64,000 nt of DNA from Keguizhuia sedimenti. Its GTDB lineage: Bacteria; Pseudomonadota; Gammaproteobacteria; Burkholderiales; Burkholderiaceae_D. Both the position numbers and the translations under genes were made by a program. The notes under the pieces were generated by a model. That model had not been told where the DNA came from. It did not search any database and saw nothing but the letters and a program-made list of their open reading frames with translations. The stretch is from assembly GCA_030715135.1 (NCBI GenBank), contig JAUYVH010000002.1, positions 578,192-642,191 of the forward strand, written 5' to 3'. This document shows, piece after piece, positions 18,801 through 27,894 of this stretch. Numbering within the stretch: position 1 is the stretch's first letter; each line of letters starts with the position of its first letter.

Positions 18801-18935
18801 CTGATCATCGCCGACGGCACCAGTTGCCGGCATCAGATAGCGGACGGCGCGAGCAGGATGGCAGTGCATGTCGCAAAAGTGCTGGAAGCTGCACTGGCTC
18901 AGGATCCCGCCCACGAAAGCCGGCCCGTTTCCTGA
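15891..18935 (+). CDS. FAD-binding and Fe-S D-2-hydroxyacid dehydrogenase (YdiJ-like)
   Basis: A large fused flavoprotein of 1014 residues. It has an N-terminal FAD-binding domain (PRGAGTSQCGQTVGAALV near residue 85), an FAD-oxidase C-terminal domain with the motif GEHGDGLVRSEW, two cysteine clusters for 4Fe-4S centres (from about 597, with CVGCKGCKRECPTG near 653), and CCG domains (LCCGRTF near 803, GHCHQKAF near 901, SSCCGMAGSFGYE near 933). Proteins of this plan oxidise D-2-hydroxyacids such as D-2-hydroxyglutarate, D-lactate or glycolate and pass electrons to the respiratory chain. AGGAAG precedes the start. Linked to GntR by 39 bases. In this setting glycolate to glyoxylate is attractive but unproved. 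Confidence 0.92.
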   Translation: MNAPEPKPVQLHPRTHQSELAARLRQSVEGEVLFDSASRGRYSTDASVYQIEPVGVLVPKTAADVEAAIQLCNELRVPILPRGAGTSQCGQTVGAALVIDNSKYLNRLIHFDRNAMTVTVEPGMVLDHLNAWLKPHGLWFPVDVSTAAQCTLGGMAGNNSCGSRSLHYGNMVHNVIGIEAWLSDGSCMHFGPMQDMLPASTLRARGLVDTIAAIALREQEEIAARYPKVMRRVGGYNLDIFHPQSERPYTSDGSVNLAHLLVGSEGTLAYFKQITLRLAPLPTAKTLGIVNFSDFSKAMDSAQHIVKLKPVAVELVDRTMIELARSNPAFRSTIEKALIGSPDAILLVEFAGADRSEQLHKLKQLGDLMGDLGMPGSVVDMTDEKEQKELWEVRKAGLNIMMSLKGDGKPVSFIEDCAVPLEHLAEYTSRLTEVFARHNTRGTWYAHASVGTLHVRPILDMRRDGSEKMRAIAEEAAAMVQQYKGAFSGEHGDGLVRSEWVDWQFGGRMMQAFREIKDAFDPPGLMNPGKIVRATRMDDASLYRYKPAYREIPLQTGLDWSAWNVQSDHVTEEISAPGTGGDATGGFAKAIEMCNNNGHCRKFDSGTMCPSYRVTKDEKHLTRGRANTLRLAVSGQLGPDAITSEELFETMDLCVGCKGCKRECPTGVDMARMKTEFLFQYRKHHGLRLKDKLIAYLPRYAPFAARFPAFFNLRDKLPGAAFLSEKLIGFSARRTLPEWRSDSFRDSETGEPPIAPDAPEVVLFADTFNHYFEPDNARAALRVLNAAGYRVHIAQAADGKRPLCCGRTFLATGLIDQAKQEARRTIDALLPFVQRGIPVVGLEPSCLLTMRDEFLAYGFGEEARQLSQQAMLLEEFLARESKAGKLKLRLQPIAHKTALLHGHCHQKAFDAVRPIQTVLALIPDLQVKVIESSCCGMAGSFGYEAKHYDASLAMAELALLPALRDAAPDALIIADGTSCRHQIADGASRMAVHVAKVLEAALAQDPAHESRPVS

Positions 18936-18979
18936 ACACGACAGCTCTGCCGCTCATTAACGAAGCTACTGTTAGCCTT

Positions 18980-20113
18980 ATGAAACCTCTCCAATTACCG
19001 TCGCCCGCAATCATAGGACAGGATGCGCGCACGGTCGGCACCCCAGCTCTTCTTCTGGAGCTCGACGCATTCGAGTCCAACCTCCGGCAAATGGCGGCTT
19101 TGACGGCGCGGCATAACATCGTACTGCGTCCTCATGCCAAGGCACATAAATCGAGCGCAATCGCAAAGGCGCAAATCGCCATGGGCGCAGTGGGCATATG
19201 CTGCCAGAAACTGAGTGAAGCCTATCCTTTTGTGCTGGCCGGCATACGCGATATCCATATCAGCAATGAATTTGTCGGCGCAGACAAAATTGCGATGGCC
19301 GTCAATCTGGCGCAGCACGCCAGATTGAGCGTGTGCGTCGATCATCCTTCACAGGTCGACGCGCTCGGCAAGGCAGCGGGCCAGGCGGGTGTTGTCATTA
19401 CCGTATTGCCGGAAGTTGATATCGGCCAGGGGCGATGCGGCGTGGACAGCAAGAACAGCCTGCTTGCTCTGGCTGATCGGATCGGAACGCATTCCGGACT
19501 GCGCTTTGGCGGCTTGCAGGCCTATCACGGCGGCATCCAGCATGTCGGCGACTGGGGAAGTCGCAAGCTGAAGGCAAGCCACGGCGCGGATCTGACCGCA
19601 AGTTATGTGCAGTGTCTCGATAGCCGGGGGATAGCCTGTCCGGTCGTGACGGGTGGCGGGACAGGCACCGCTGAATTTGATGCGGCGAGCGGCGTCTTCA
19701 CCGAAATTCAGCCTGGCTCGTATATTTTCATGGACGGGCATTATGGCGAGAATGGCTGGGCGGGCGAACTGCGACTGCAGCACAGCCTTTTCATAGCAAC
19801 CACGATCATGAGTGCGGCCAAACCGGGGCAGGCCGTATGCGATGTCGGACTGAAAGGCGTTGCCGTCGATTCCGGTCTTCCGCTCATCAGATCCGACGCA
19901 CGTCATGATTCGCTCCGTTATGTCGCCGCCAATGATGAACACGGAATTCTGCATACGGACGCCGACGGCTCTCACAATCTTCTCGGGGAGCGCCTGTTAC
20001 TGATACCGGGCCATTGCGACCCTACCTGCAATCTGTATGAACAATTTGTATGTATCAGAAACAATATTGTTGAAGCGCTGTGGGACATCGATGCGCGAGG
20101 ATTAAGCCGATAG
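18980..20113 (+). CDS. D-threonine aldolase / 3-hydroxy-D-aspartate aldolase family (DSD1-like)
   Basis: PLP- and metal-dependent fold-type III enzyme of 377 residues. The N-terminus has TPALLLELDAFESNL and the PLP lysine segment RPHAKAHKSS; the C-terminal metal site is PGHCDPTCN, as in D-threonine aldolases and D-serine dehydratases. Likely reactions are cleavage or formation of beta-hydroxy-alpha-amino acids from glycine and an aldehyde, with glyoxylate in BhcC-type enzymes. Start 18980 fits the family; the frame opens earlier (18824) only inside the upstream gene. It is third in the GntR-led unit. A D-serine dehydratase role cannot be excluded. Confidence 0.9.
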   Translation: MKPLQLPSPAIIGQDARTVGTPALLLELDAFESNLRQMAALTARHNIVLRPHAKAHKSSAIAKAQIAMGAVGICCQKLSEAYPFVLAGIRDIHISNEFVGADKIAMAVNLAQHARLSVCVDHPSQVDALGKAAGQAGVVITVLPEVDIGQGRCGVDSKNSLLALADRIGTHSGLRFGGLQAYHGGIQHVGDWGSRKLKASHGADLTASYVQCLDSRGIACPVVTGGGTGTAEFDAASGVFTEIQPGSYIFMDGHYGENGWAGELRLQHSLFIATTIMSAAKPGQAVCDVGLKGVAVDSGLPLIRSDARHDSLRYVAANDEHGILHTDADGSHNLLGERLLLIPGHCDPTCNLYEQFVCIRNNIVEALWDIDARGLSR

Positions 20114-20167
20114 TCCGTTCGATGCGGTGGTGCATGCGCTGCGCTTGTTTACCGTTGCAGCACCGCT

Positions 20168-21994
20168 TCAGGAAACCTCAGCAATGAGCGCAACGATTTC
20201 CTCGCCATAGGTTTCCAGCTTCTTCTCCCCGACGCCTGCCACACCGCGCAAATCGTCGAGCGAGCCCGGCTTGACTCGTGCGATCTCGCGCATGGTCGCA
20301 TCATGAAAAATGACATAAGCAGGAACATTGTGCTTGCGCGCTGTCTCCATGCGCCACCAGCGCAGTCGCTCGAATATGACTTGTTCCTCTGCCGACAAGC
20401 TGCTTTCACTAAATGCTGCAGACCGCGCCGGTTGCCGTCTTGTGCGCGCCGGCTTCTGGTAATGGCGCAACTCGATTCTGCGTTCTCCGCGCAGAACCGG
20501 GCGCGCCGCCTCGGTAAGCTTCAGGGTGTTGTAGGCATCATGGTCTACCGCGATCAGGCCCAATGCGATTGCCTGACGGATAATGGCGCGCCACTCCGCT
20601 TCGCTCAGATCAGCGCCGACCCCGAAAGTCGAGAGCTGCTCATGCCGCCATTGCCTGATCTTGTCTGAATCGGCACCGCGCAGCACATCGATGATATGAG
20701 CGGCGCCGAAACGCTGGCCGGCCCGGTAAATCGATGAAAGCAATTTTTGCAAGGGCACCGTTGCATCGAAAGCCTGCGGCGGCGTAAGGCAGGTGTCGCA
20801 ATTGCCGCATGGCGTCGATGCCTGTCCGAAATAGCCAAGCAGTTGAACACGACGGCATGACAGTGTTTCACACAAGCCCAGCATGGCATCCAGCTTGGCG
20901 CCCTGTACGCGCTTGAAAGCCTCGTTTGCCTCGGATTCGTCGATCATGCGGCGCTGCTGCACGACGTCCTGCAGCCCATACGCCATCCACGCATCGGCCG
21001 GAGCGCCGTCGCGCCCCGCACGCCCGGTTTCCTGGTAATACCCCTCGATGCTGCGCGGCATATCCAGGTGGGCGACGAAGCGTACGTCCGGCTTGTCGAT
21101 GCCCATGCCGAATGCGATGGTCGCTACCATGACAATTCCCTCCTCACGCAGGAAACGCGCCTGGTTGGCGCTGCGCTTCTCGCTCTCCATGCCGGCATGA
21201 TAGGGCAATGCTTCAATGCCGCTCCCGTTCAGAAATTCAGCCGTTTCTTCAACCTTTTTGCGCGACAGGCAATAAACAATGCCGGCATCGCCCTTGTGCT
21301 CGCCTTCTATGAAGTCCAGCAGTTGCTTGCGCACATTCGCCTTTTCGACGATGCGGTAAGTGATGTTGGGCCGATCAAACGAGGAAACGAACTGGCGCGC
21401 CCCTTGGAGCTGCAGACGCTCGATGATTTCTTCGCGTGTCTGCTGATCGGCAGTGGCAGTCAGCGCAATGCGCGGAACATCCGGAAAAACTTCGTGCAGC
21501 GCAGACAGCTTGATGTATTCGGGGCGGAAGTCATGTCCCCATTGCGACACGCAATGCGCTTCATCGATGGCAAAGAGAGCAATTTTCGACTCGGCCAGCA
21601 TATCCATGCAGCGCGACGTCAACAGGCGTTCGGGCGCGACATAGACCAGATCCAGCCCACCGTCGCGCACCAGCCATTCGGTACGCACCTGCTCTTCAAA
21701 TGATTGCGTGGAATTGAGAAATGCCGCACGCACGCCCAGTTCGGCCAATGCATCGACCTGGTCCTGCATCAAAGCGATCAGTGGCGACACCACGACACCG
21801 ACGCCCTCGCGCATCAAAGCCGGAATCTGATAGCACAGGGATTTGCCGCCGCCAGTCGGCATCAGGACCAGCGCATCTCCTCCGTTCGCCACCACGTCGA
21901 CGATCTCAGCCTGCTGCCCGCGGAAAGACGGGTAACCGAATACCGTTTGCAGGATATGCAATGCCTGAGCATTGCTGGCATCTTCACCCATCAC
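20168..21994 (-). CDS. recQ: ATP-dependent DNA helicase RecQ
   Basis: Superfamily 2 3'-5' helicase for recombination and fork repair, 608 residues. It has Walker [13 protein letters not shown], the DEAH box [20 protein letters not shown], motif [12 protein letters not shown], the zinc-binding cysteines (CRRVQLL and CGNCDTC), the RQC winged helix, and a C-terminal HRDC domain from about residue 525. The start overlaps the uppP stop by 4 bases (ATGA), so recQ is coupled to uppP. Confidence 0.97.
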   Translation of the reverse strand: MMGEDASNAQALHILQTVFGYPSFRGQQAEIVDVVANGGDALVLMPTGGGKSLCYQIPALMREGVGVVVSPLIALMQDQVDALAELGVRAAFLNSTQSFEEQVRTEWLVRDGGLDLVYVAPERLLTSRCMDMLAESKIALFAIDEAHCVSQWGHDFRPEYIKLSALHEVFPDVPRIALTATADQQTREEIIERLQLQGARQFVSSFDRPNITYRIVEKANVRKQLLDFIEGEHKGDAGIVYCLSRKKVEETAEFLNGSGIEALPYHAGMESEKRSANQARFLREEGIVMVATIAFGMGIDKPDVRFVAHLDMPRSIEGYYQETGRAGRDGAPADAWMAYGLQDVVQQRRMIDESEANEAFKRVQGAKLDAMLGLCETLSCRRVQLLGYFGQASTPCGNCDTCLTPPQAFDATVPLQKLLSSIYRAGQRFGAAHIIDVLRGADSDKIRQWRHEQLSTFGVGADLSEAEWRAIIRQAIALGLIAVDHDAYNTLKLTEAARPVLRGERRIELRHYQKPARTRRQPARSAAFSESSLSAEEQVIFERLRWWRMETARKHNVPAYVIFHDATMREIARVKPGSLDDLRGVAGVGEKKLETYGEEIVALIAEVS

Positions 21995-22830
21995 TCTGCC
22001 CAGGAAACCATCCCGGTGTAGGCTGTCAGGATCACCACGAATCCGAATACGATACGGTACCAGGCGAAGACGGTGAAATCATGGGTGCTGATGTAACGCA
22101 GCAGCCAGCGGACGCAGATGAATGCCGAAACAAAAGCCGAGACCGTGCCGACCCCGAACAGCGGCAGATCGGCGGCGCTCAGCAGCGCCCGCTCCTTGTA
22201 CAGCGCATACACTGTCGCGCCCATCAAGGTCGGGATCGCCAGGAAAAAGGAAAACTCGGTGGCCGCCTTGCGCGACAAACCGAACCACATGCCTCCGATA
22301 ATGGTCGCACCGGAACGACTGGTCCCGGGAAACAGCGCAAAGGCCTGAGCAAGTCCTATCTTGAGCGCGTCCAGCGCCGTCATGTCATCCACCGAGTGCA
22401 CGCGCGTGGCGATCTCTCCTGTCTTCTGGCGCTTTTCCACCCACAGAATCACGATGCCGCCCAGAATGAATGCGAGCGCGACAGGCACCGGCGCAAACAG
22501 ACTTTTTTTAATGGCACCGCTTAAAAAGAAGCCGAGCGAGGCGGCAGGAATAAATGCAATCAGGAGATTCAGGATGAATTTCTGCGATTTGCGGTCACTG
22601 AACATGCCGCTCAGTACGGACGCGATCTTCATGCGGTACTCCCAAATCACCGACAGCATGGCGCCGCCCTGGATCGCTATTTCAAATACCTTGATTTTGT
22701 CGCCGGTGAAATCAAGCAAACTGCCTGCGAGGATCAAATGGCCCGTCGATGAAATGGGGAGAAATTCAGTCAACCCTTCGACGATACCCATGATGAGCGC
22801 CTTGAGCGCAAGCGTTAAATCCATGAACAT
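21991..22830 (-). CDS. uppP: Undecaprenyl-diphosphatase
   Basis: Membrane enzyme that recycles undecaprenyl diphosphate to the monophosphate carrier for peptidoglycan and O-antigen synthesis; over-expression of this family gives bacitracin resistance. The 279 residues are mostly hydrophobic, with the two family motifs [17 protein letters not shown] and [14 protein letters not shown]. An alternative ATG at 22824 differs by two residues. It overlaps recQ. Confidence 0.96.
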   Translation of the reverse strand: MFMDLTLALKALIMGIVEGLTEFLPISSTGHLILAGSLLDFTGDKIKVFEIAIQGGAMLSVIWEYRMKIASVLSGMFSDRKSQKFILNLLIAFIPAASLGFFLSGAIKKSLFAPVPVALAFILGGIVILWVEKRQKTGEIATRVHSVDDMTALDALKIGLAQAFALFPGTSRSGATIIGGMWFGLSRKAATEFSFFLAIPTLMGATVYALYKERALLSAADLPLFGVGTVSAFVSAFICVRWLLRYISTHDFTVFAWYRIVFGFVVILTAYTGMVSWAE

Positions 22831-22854
22831 ATATCAATGAAAAAAAACGTCAAT

Positions 22855-22882
22855 AAAAAACCCGCCGGCACAGCCGTGCGGG
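22855..22882 (-). terminator. Rho-independent terminator upstream of uppP
   Basis: On the minus strand CCCGC-A-CGGC, loop TGT, GCCG-GCGGG, then TTTTTT. The stem has one bulged A. It lies about 200 bases beyond the stop of the DUF1439 gene and 25 bases before uppP, so it should end the MacAB-DUF1439 transcript and separate it from uppP-recQ. Confidence 0.8.
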
Positions 22883-23084
22883 TCAGGACGCTGGATGCCA
22901 AACCGAAGCGAGCGCGCAATGGCGGAAACGGTACGGGATACGAGCGATTCTGCAAGAAAGACCGGCATTGACCTGAGAAGATCAGTCGGCAGGAAAATCC
23001 GGAAAACCCATCAGGCAGTATTCAATGCCTTGGCTTGCCATTCCACCAAGCCGCCCAGACCTTACTTCCCGGATCTTATTGCCT

Positions 23085-23651
23085 TTATCTTGCAGGCTCA
23101 AAGGTTACCACGAGACCACTGGACGTTGTATTGATTTTCGTCGGCAAAAACTGGGCGCCGGCATAACGGAAGTCTTGGGCATCGAAGGTATACAAGGGTG
23201 TATCTTGCAACAGTTGTTCAGCAAGCAAACCCACTGCTTTGGTGATGCGGCCGGCATACGGGCCGGTCAGACCGGCGATAGCAATATTCTCCATGCGCGG
23301 ATCGTCCAGCATGATGGCGCGCTTTGCAGGATCGACCTTCAGAAAGCTGGACATGGTGAAGTTGCCGGTCCAGCTCTTTTCCATGAATGGCGGCGCAATC
23401 GAGGCATCCATCGTGGTGATCAGCCGGTTGGTTCCGGGCTGCAGCGAAAGGCGCGGATTGGTGAGCCGGACGTCGACCAGTTCAAGATAGCGGCTATTGA
23501 AAGGAAATTTGCGCGCCATCGCGTCCTGCAATTGTGCAAGCGACAATTCGACATTGCGCGATCCCAGGAGCGACGCGCAGGAACTTAACAGAAATATCAT
23601 GGCCAGCATGGCCAGCTTTTGAAAGCGGATTCGCATTGTTATTCCTTTCAT
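23085..23651 (-). CDS. DUF1439 family lipoprotein (YceB-like)
   Basis: Predicted outer-membrane or periplasmic lipoprotein of 188 residues with lipobox FLLSSCASLLG. The mature part, with VELSLAQLQDAMARKFPF and LELVDVRLTNPRLSLQPG, matches the DUF1439/YceB group, whose fold resembles lipid-binding TULIP-like proteins; biochemical function unknown. A start at MRIRFQKL (23636) gives a more usual signal peptide. It is the last gene of the leftward run that starts at the MacA-like gene. Confidence 0.85.
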   Translation of the reverse strand: MKGITMRIRFQKLAMLAMIFLLSSCASLLGSRNVELSLAQLQDAMARKFPFNSRYLELVDVRLTNPRLSLQPGTNRLITTMDASIAPPFMEKSWTGNFTMSSFLKVDPAKRAIMLDDPRMENIAIAGLTGPYAGRITKAVGLLAEQLLQDTPLYTFDAQDFRYAGAQFLPTKINTTSSGLVVTFEPAR

Positions 23652-23672
23652 GCTTGCTGCCTAAAGCGTTGG

Positions 23673-23951
23673 CTAAGGCGTCGTTAATCGGTCGAGCTGT
23701 GACAGGTACAGTAATGCTTCGGCTTTGCCGGTACCGCACATCTCTGTCGAAGGCTGCAGGCTGCTGCATACGGCCGGGCGCTCCGGCTTGCCGAAGATGC
23801 GGCAACGGCCTTCATTGTCAAGTTGTATGCACGGCACTCCCGCCGGCTTGCCATCGGGCATGCCCGGTATCGGCGACGAGATCGACGGCGCAATGCAACA
23901 GGCAGCGCAAGCGCTGCGGCAGTTTATTGCAGCAAAATTCATTTCATCCAT
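23673..23951 (-). CDS. YkgJ family cysteine-cluster protein
   Basis: Small 92-residue protein with the spaced cysteines of the YkgJ/CxxCxxCC metal-binding family: CRSACAACC near the N-terminus, then [22 protein letters not shown]. These probably hold zinc or an iron-sulfur centre. The family has no settled role. It sits between the ABC permease and the DUF1439 lipoprotein on the same strand with short gaps. Confidence 0.88.
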   Translation of the reverse strand: MDEMNFAAINCRSACAACCIAPSISSPIPGMPDGKPAGVPCIQLDNEGRCRIFGKPERPAVCSSLQPSTEMCGTGKAEALLYLSQLDRLTTP

Positions 23952-23975
23952 AAAACGTGATGCGTCCTGTTTGTC

Positions 23976-25208
23976 CTATTCATAACGCAGGGCCTGGATC
24001 GGCAACAGCCTGGACGCCTTCCTGGCCGGGTAGTATCCGAAAAAAATGCCGATCGCCGCGGAAAATCCAACCGCAAGAAGGATTGATTCAGTTGACAACC
24101 TGGTCGTCCAACCTGCGAAATGCGCGACCAGGAATGATCCGGCCACGCCCAGAACGATGCCGATGAAGCCGCCGATCAGCGACAGGGTAATCGCTTCGAC
24201 CAGAAATTGCGTCAGAATATCCTTGGAACGCGCGCCGACCGCCATGCGCAGGCCGATTTCGCGGGTACGCTCGGTGACGGACACCAGCATGATGTTCATG
24301 ATGCCTATGCCTCCGACCACCAGGGATACCGATGCCACCGCGGCCAGCAGGATCGCCATCACACGCGACGCGGCTTCTTGTGTCGCCAGCATTTCAGTCA
24401 GGTTACGCAGGGTAAACTGCTCATCCTGTCCGGGCTGGGTACGCTGGCGCTGGCGCAGCAACTCGCGAATCGACTGTTCCGCATCCTGCATGCTCGCGCC
24501 CTGATGTACTTTTACGAAGATGGAACCGACACGTCGCAGCTTCCCTTGCGCGCTTCCGAACAGTCGATTGCGTGCAGTTGAAATCGGCACCATCACCACG
24601 TCATCCTGGTCCTGGCCCATCATGCTCTGGCCTTTGCGCGCCAGCACACCGATCACGGTGAACGGGACATTCTTGATGCGCACGATCTGGTCGATCGGAT
24701 CAGCGTCCTCGAACAGCTTTTCAGCCGTGGTCTGGCCGAGGATTGCGACCTTCCCGGAACCGCTGATCTCCGTCGCCTCGAACAGGCGGCCGGATTCCAG
24801 CGGCCAGTCGCGTGCCTCGAAATAGTCCGATGTCACGCCATAAACCTGGGTTGACCAGTTGCTGCCGCCGGCAATGAGTTGCGCGCTGCCGCGATTTGTC
24901 GGCGCCGCGACTTGTACCTCGGGAACTTCGCCAGCAATGGCTAACGCATCGTCCTCGGTCAGGTTCTGGTTCGCTCCGGCGCCCAGCCGCACGCCGGAAG
25001 CGGTGGTCGAGCCCGGCATAATGATCATCAGGTTGGAACCGAGACTCTTGATCTGGTCTTGTATGCGCGCCTGCGCGCCTCCGCCCACCGCAATCATGAT
25101 GATCACCGCCGCCACGCCAATGATGATGCCCAGCATGGTCAGCATCGAGCGCAGCATGTTAACCCGCAATGCGTTCAAGGCAACGCGAAATGTCGCCTGC
25201 CAGTTCAT
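23976..25208 (-). CDS. MacB-type ABC transporter permease
   Basis: Inner-membrane permease of 410 residues with the MacB/FtsX layout: an N-terminal membrane helix ([16 protein letters not shown]), a large periplasmic domain, and three C-terminal helices carrying the FtsX-domain motif [18 protein letters not shown]. It works with the ATPase encoded just upstream (4-base overlap) and the MacA-like adaptor, and probably docks to a TolC-type outer-membrane channel. In E. coli MacB the ATPase and permease are one chain; here they are separate genes. The substrate is unknown. Confidence 0.93.
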   Translation of the reverse strand: MNWQATFRVALNALRVNMLRSMLTMLGIIIGVAAVIIMIAVGGGAQARIQDQIKSLGSNLMIIMPGSTTASGVRLGAGANQNLTEDDALAIAGEVPEVQVAAPTNRGSAQLIAGGSNWSTQVYGVTSDYFEARDWPLESGRLFEATEISGSGKVAILGQTTAEKLFEDADPIDQIVRIKNVPFTVIGVLARKGQSMMGQDQDDVVMVPISTARNRLFGSAQGKLRRVGSIFVKVHQGASMQDAEQSIRELLRQRQRTQPGQDEQFTLRNLTEMLATQEAASRVMAILLAAVASVSLVVGGIGIMNIMLVSVTERTREIGLRMAVGARSKDILTQFLVEAITLSLIGGFIGIVLGVAGSFLVAHFAGWTTRLSTESILLAVGFSAAIGIFFGYYPARKASRLLPIQALRYE

Positions 25209-25945
25209 ACCGGCTGCTCCGCGCGATCCAGCTTGCTCAATTGCAGCAGCGCATCGTCCGGGCGATTTACCTGATCGTTGATGACTTGCCCATCGCGGAA
25301 GGTAATGATGCGGGAAGCAAATTCGGCGATATCGTGCTCGTGCGTGACCACGACAATCGTCATGCCTTGCGCATTCAATTTCTGCAGCAAGGCCATGATC
25401 TCGATGCTGGTCCGCGAATCCAGCGCACCCGTGGGCTCATCGGCCAGGATCAGTGCTGGATTATTCACCAACGCGCGTGCGATTGCTACGCGCTGCTGCT
25501 GCCCGCCGGACAGTTGCGCCGGCCGATGGTCGATGCGCTCGCCCAGTCCGACTTCGGTCAGGCGCTGTATGGCGCGCGCCCTGCGCTCTGCTGCCGGTAT
25601 CGATGAGTACAGCAACGGCAACTCGACATTGTCAAGCGCGCTCGTGCGCGGCAGCAGGTTGAATTGCTGGAAAATGAAACCGATCCGTTTGTTGCGGATG
25701 GCCGCAAGCTCGTCGCTGCTGAGTTCCGACACACGTTCGCCGGCAAGGTAGTACTCGCCGGATGTCGGCGCGTCCAGGCACCCGATCACATTCATGAAGG
25801 TCGACTTGCCCGAACCGGATGCCCCCATGATGGCGACGAATTCTCCTTCATGGATTGAAATCGATACGTCGTTCAGGGCAAATACATGGTTGGTGCCCAT
25901 CACGTATTCCTTGACCAGATTGCGGGTTTCGATCAGTGCGGCCAT
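25205..25945 (-). CDS. ABC transporter ATP-binding protein (LolD/MacB type)
   Basis: Nucleotide-binding subunit of 246 residues with Walker [10 protein letters not shown], the signature [15 protein letters not shown], Walker [13 protein letters not shown], and the H-loop VVTHEHDIA. It begins 11 bases after the MacA-like gene and overlaps the permease start by 4 bases, so the three are one exporter. Confidence 0.95.
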   Translation of the reverse strand: MAALIETRNLVKEYVMGTNHVFALNDVSISIHEGEFVAIMGASGSGKSTFMNVIGCLDAPTSGEYYLAGERVSELSSDELAAIRNKRIGFIFQQFNLLPRTSALDNVELPLLYSSIPAAERRARAIQRLTEVGLGERIDHRPAQLSGGQQQRVAIARALVNNPALILADEPTGALDSRTSIEIMALLQKLNAQGMTIVVVTHEHDIAEFASRIITFRDGQVINDQVNRPDDALLQLSKLDRAEQPV

Positions 25946-25956
25946 GCTGTGCGTCC

Positions 25957-27555
25957 TTAAAACATTCTCGGTCCGGGAGGCCGTTGTCCTGTACTGCCGC
26001 TCGACGATTCCGCTTGTGGCTGAGCGATACCCACTATGACTTCCATGCCCTCTCCAATATCCGGCCCCATCACTTCGGTCATTCTGCCATCGCTTAGTCC
26101 AGTGCGTATCTGCAGCTCCCTGGGCTTGCGATTTTCGTCGAGCACGTAAATGCGGCCCGGCGCACTGACCCCGCTGCGGCGCGATCCTTCCGCAAGAACG
26201 GAATCAAATTCGGCTTCAAATTTTTTCTTTTGCTCGGGTGTCAGGATTTCATTGATCTGTTCACGCTGCTCCGCCCGGTTGCGTTCCATTATTTTCCGCC
26301 GTTCTTCCGGAGCTGCATCGCGCGCTGCCGCCCGCTTGTCACGCATTCCGGCAAAGATGGCATCCAGCTTGTCTTTTTGCTCAGAGGACAGCTGCAGTTC
26401 CTTTTCCATACGTTCGCGCAATGCCGCAACCTGGCCGCCTTGCTGTCCTCCCTCATTCTGCACCTCCTGCCGGGATGATGATTGACCGCCAGCTACAGCG
26501 GTTTGCGCACCGGACGGCCGAAAGCGCAGTGCCGCATTCGGTACCTTCAATACATTTTCACGCTTGTCAGTGACGATACGCACATTGGCCGTCATGCCCG
26601 GCAGCAATTCCCTTGTGGGATTAGGCGCCGATACCTCAACCATGTAGGTCACGACGTTGGATACATTCTGCGCGGACTTGCGGATCTGCTTGACGCTTCC
26701 TTCGAAGCTGCGGCCCGGAAAAGCATCGACGGTAAACGTTGCATTTTGTCCGTTCCGGATGCGCCCGATTTCGGATTCGTCGATAGCCGTATCCACGCGC
26801 ATGTCAGTGAGATTTTCCGCGATGATGAAGAGTTCCGGCGCCTGCAGGCTGGCGGCAACCGTCTGCCCCGCCTCCACGCTGCGCTTGATGACGATGCCGT
26901 TGACCGGTGCGCGGATTGCGGTGCGTTCCAGGTCGATCTTCGCCTGCGCCAGGGCCGCTTCGCGCTGCTTGATGGCTGCGGCGGCGCTTCGTGCGCTGGC
27001 TTCTGCCACCTTCACCTGCGCATTGGCGGCGTTTACCTGTTCTGCGAGAGCGCCGTAGGTTGCCAGCACGGTATCGCGCTCCGCGCCGGAAATGAATCCC
27101 TTGTCCATCAACTGCTGCTTGCGCTCCAGATCGCGGCGCGCGTTGGCGGCATTGACCGCGACCTGCGCTGCCTGAGCGCGCTGCGCTGCCAGAGACGACT
27201 GTTGCATCAACTCCTGCGCACGCGCCGCTTCCAGGTCGGCTTGCGCCTGCCTGACCTTGTATTCGAAGGTTTGTGGATCGATCCGCGCAATCAGTTGCCC
27301 CTGTTTTACCTCACTGTTGAAATCAACCAGCACTTCCCGTAGTTGGCCCGAGACTTGGGAACCGACCTGCACCGATACGACCGGGCTCAGGGTGCCGGAA
27401 GCCGAAACAGCCGCCGTGATGGCGCCTTTTTCGATTTTTGCGGTTTTATATTCCGGCGCATCGTTTTTCTTTGACCATAGCTGCCAGCCTACGCCGCTTG
27501 CAAGGACCGCAATGGCAAGAGCAAGCACGATCCATCGTTTCTCTAGTTTCCGCAT
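25957..27555 (-). CDS. MacA-type periplasmic adaptor with an LTXXQ (Spy/CpxP-like) insert
   Basis: Membrane-fusion protein of 532 residues, much longer than the usual MacA of about 370. It has an N-terminal membrane anchor ([19 protein letters not shown]), lipoyl-like halves with [20 protein letters not shown], an alpha-helical hairpin, and a barrel with [13 protein letters not shown]. Between about residues 355 and 455, before the membrane-proximal part ([14 protein letters not shown]), lies a charged helical insert with [13 protein letters not shown] near 388 and [13 protein letters not shown] near 436. These are repeats of the LTxxQ kind found in the periplasmic chaperones Spy and CpxP. 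The insert is flanked by Q/G/S-rich linkers. It is the first gene of the exporter unit. Confidence 0.9.
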   Translation of the reverse strand: MRKLEKRWIVLALAIAVLASGVGWQLWSKKNDAPEYKTAKIEKGAITAAVSASGTLSPVVSVQVGSQVSGQLREVLVDFNSEVKQGQLIARIDPQTFEYKVRQAQADLEAARAQELMQQSSLAAQRAQAAQVAVNAANARRDLERKQQLMDKGFISGAERDTVLATYGALAEQVNAANAQVKVAEASARSAAAAIKQREAALAQAKIDLERTAIRAPVNGIVIKRSVEAGQTVAASLQAPELFIIAENLTDMRVDTAIDESEIGRIRNGQNATFTVDAFPGRSFEGSVKQIRKSAQNVSNVVTYMVEVSAPNPTRELLPGMTANVRIVTDKRENVLKVPNAALRFRPSGAQTAVAGGQSSSRQEVQNEGGQQGGQVAALRERMEKELQLSSEQKDKLDAIFAGMRDKRAAARDAAPEERRKIMERNRAEQREQINEILTPEQKKKFEAEFDSVLAEGSRRSGVSAPGRIYVLDENRKPRELQIRTGLSDGRMTEVMGPDIGEGMEVIVGIAQPQAESSSGSTGQRPPGPRMF

Positions 27556-27894
27556 ACCGGTCCGTACCCGTTGGCCAATTTGAATAAGTCCATGATTTTA
27601 TAGGCAAGCAGGTGGAGAGTGCATTTGCTGTCTGCGCGAACGGGAATGGCATCCGCCACGGAACTGTTTTGTCGCGCGCCGACCGGCAGGATTTGCAGAC
27701 CGGCGCCTGTTTATGGTCAATTTGCTATCGGACCGGAGGATTCTAGAGATAAACCACGGTCCAGCCTACGGGCTGGCGTCACTTGGCGTTGGATATAGGT
27801 CATGATCTTGCCTGTACACGCATTTCAAATGCCGTGAATGAGACTCCCTTTGCTAAAATGCCGGTTTTATTACTTTTCGTCCTCGAGCCACAAC
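27556..27894. other. Divergent intergenic region, MacA-like gene / pcm-family gene
   Basis: 339 bases between divergent genes, which must hold both promoters. I see no convincing -35/-10 pair, operator palindrome or small gene. Confidence 0.4.

Noticed and set aside
20124..20166. GCGGTGGTGC...GCAGCACCGC as a terminator between the aldolase and recQ genes
   Set aside because: The stem has a mismatch, the loop is 23 bases and no T-run follows on either strand.
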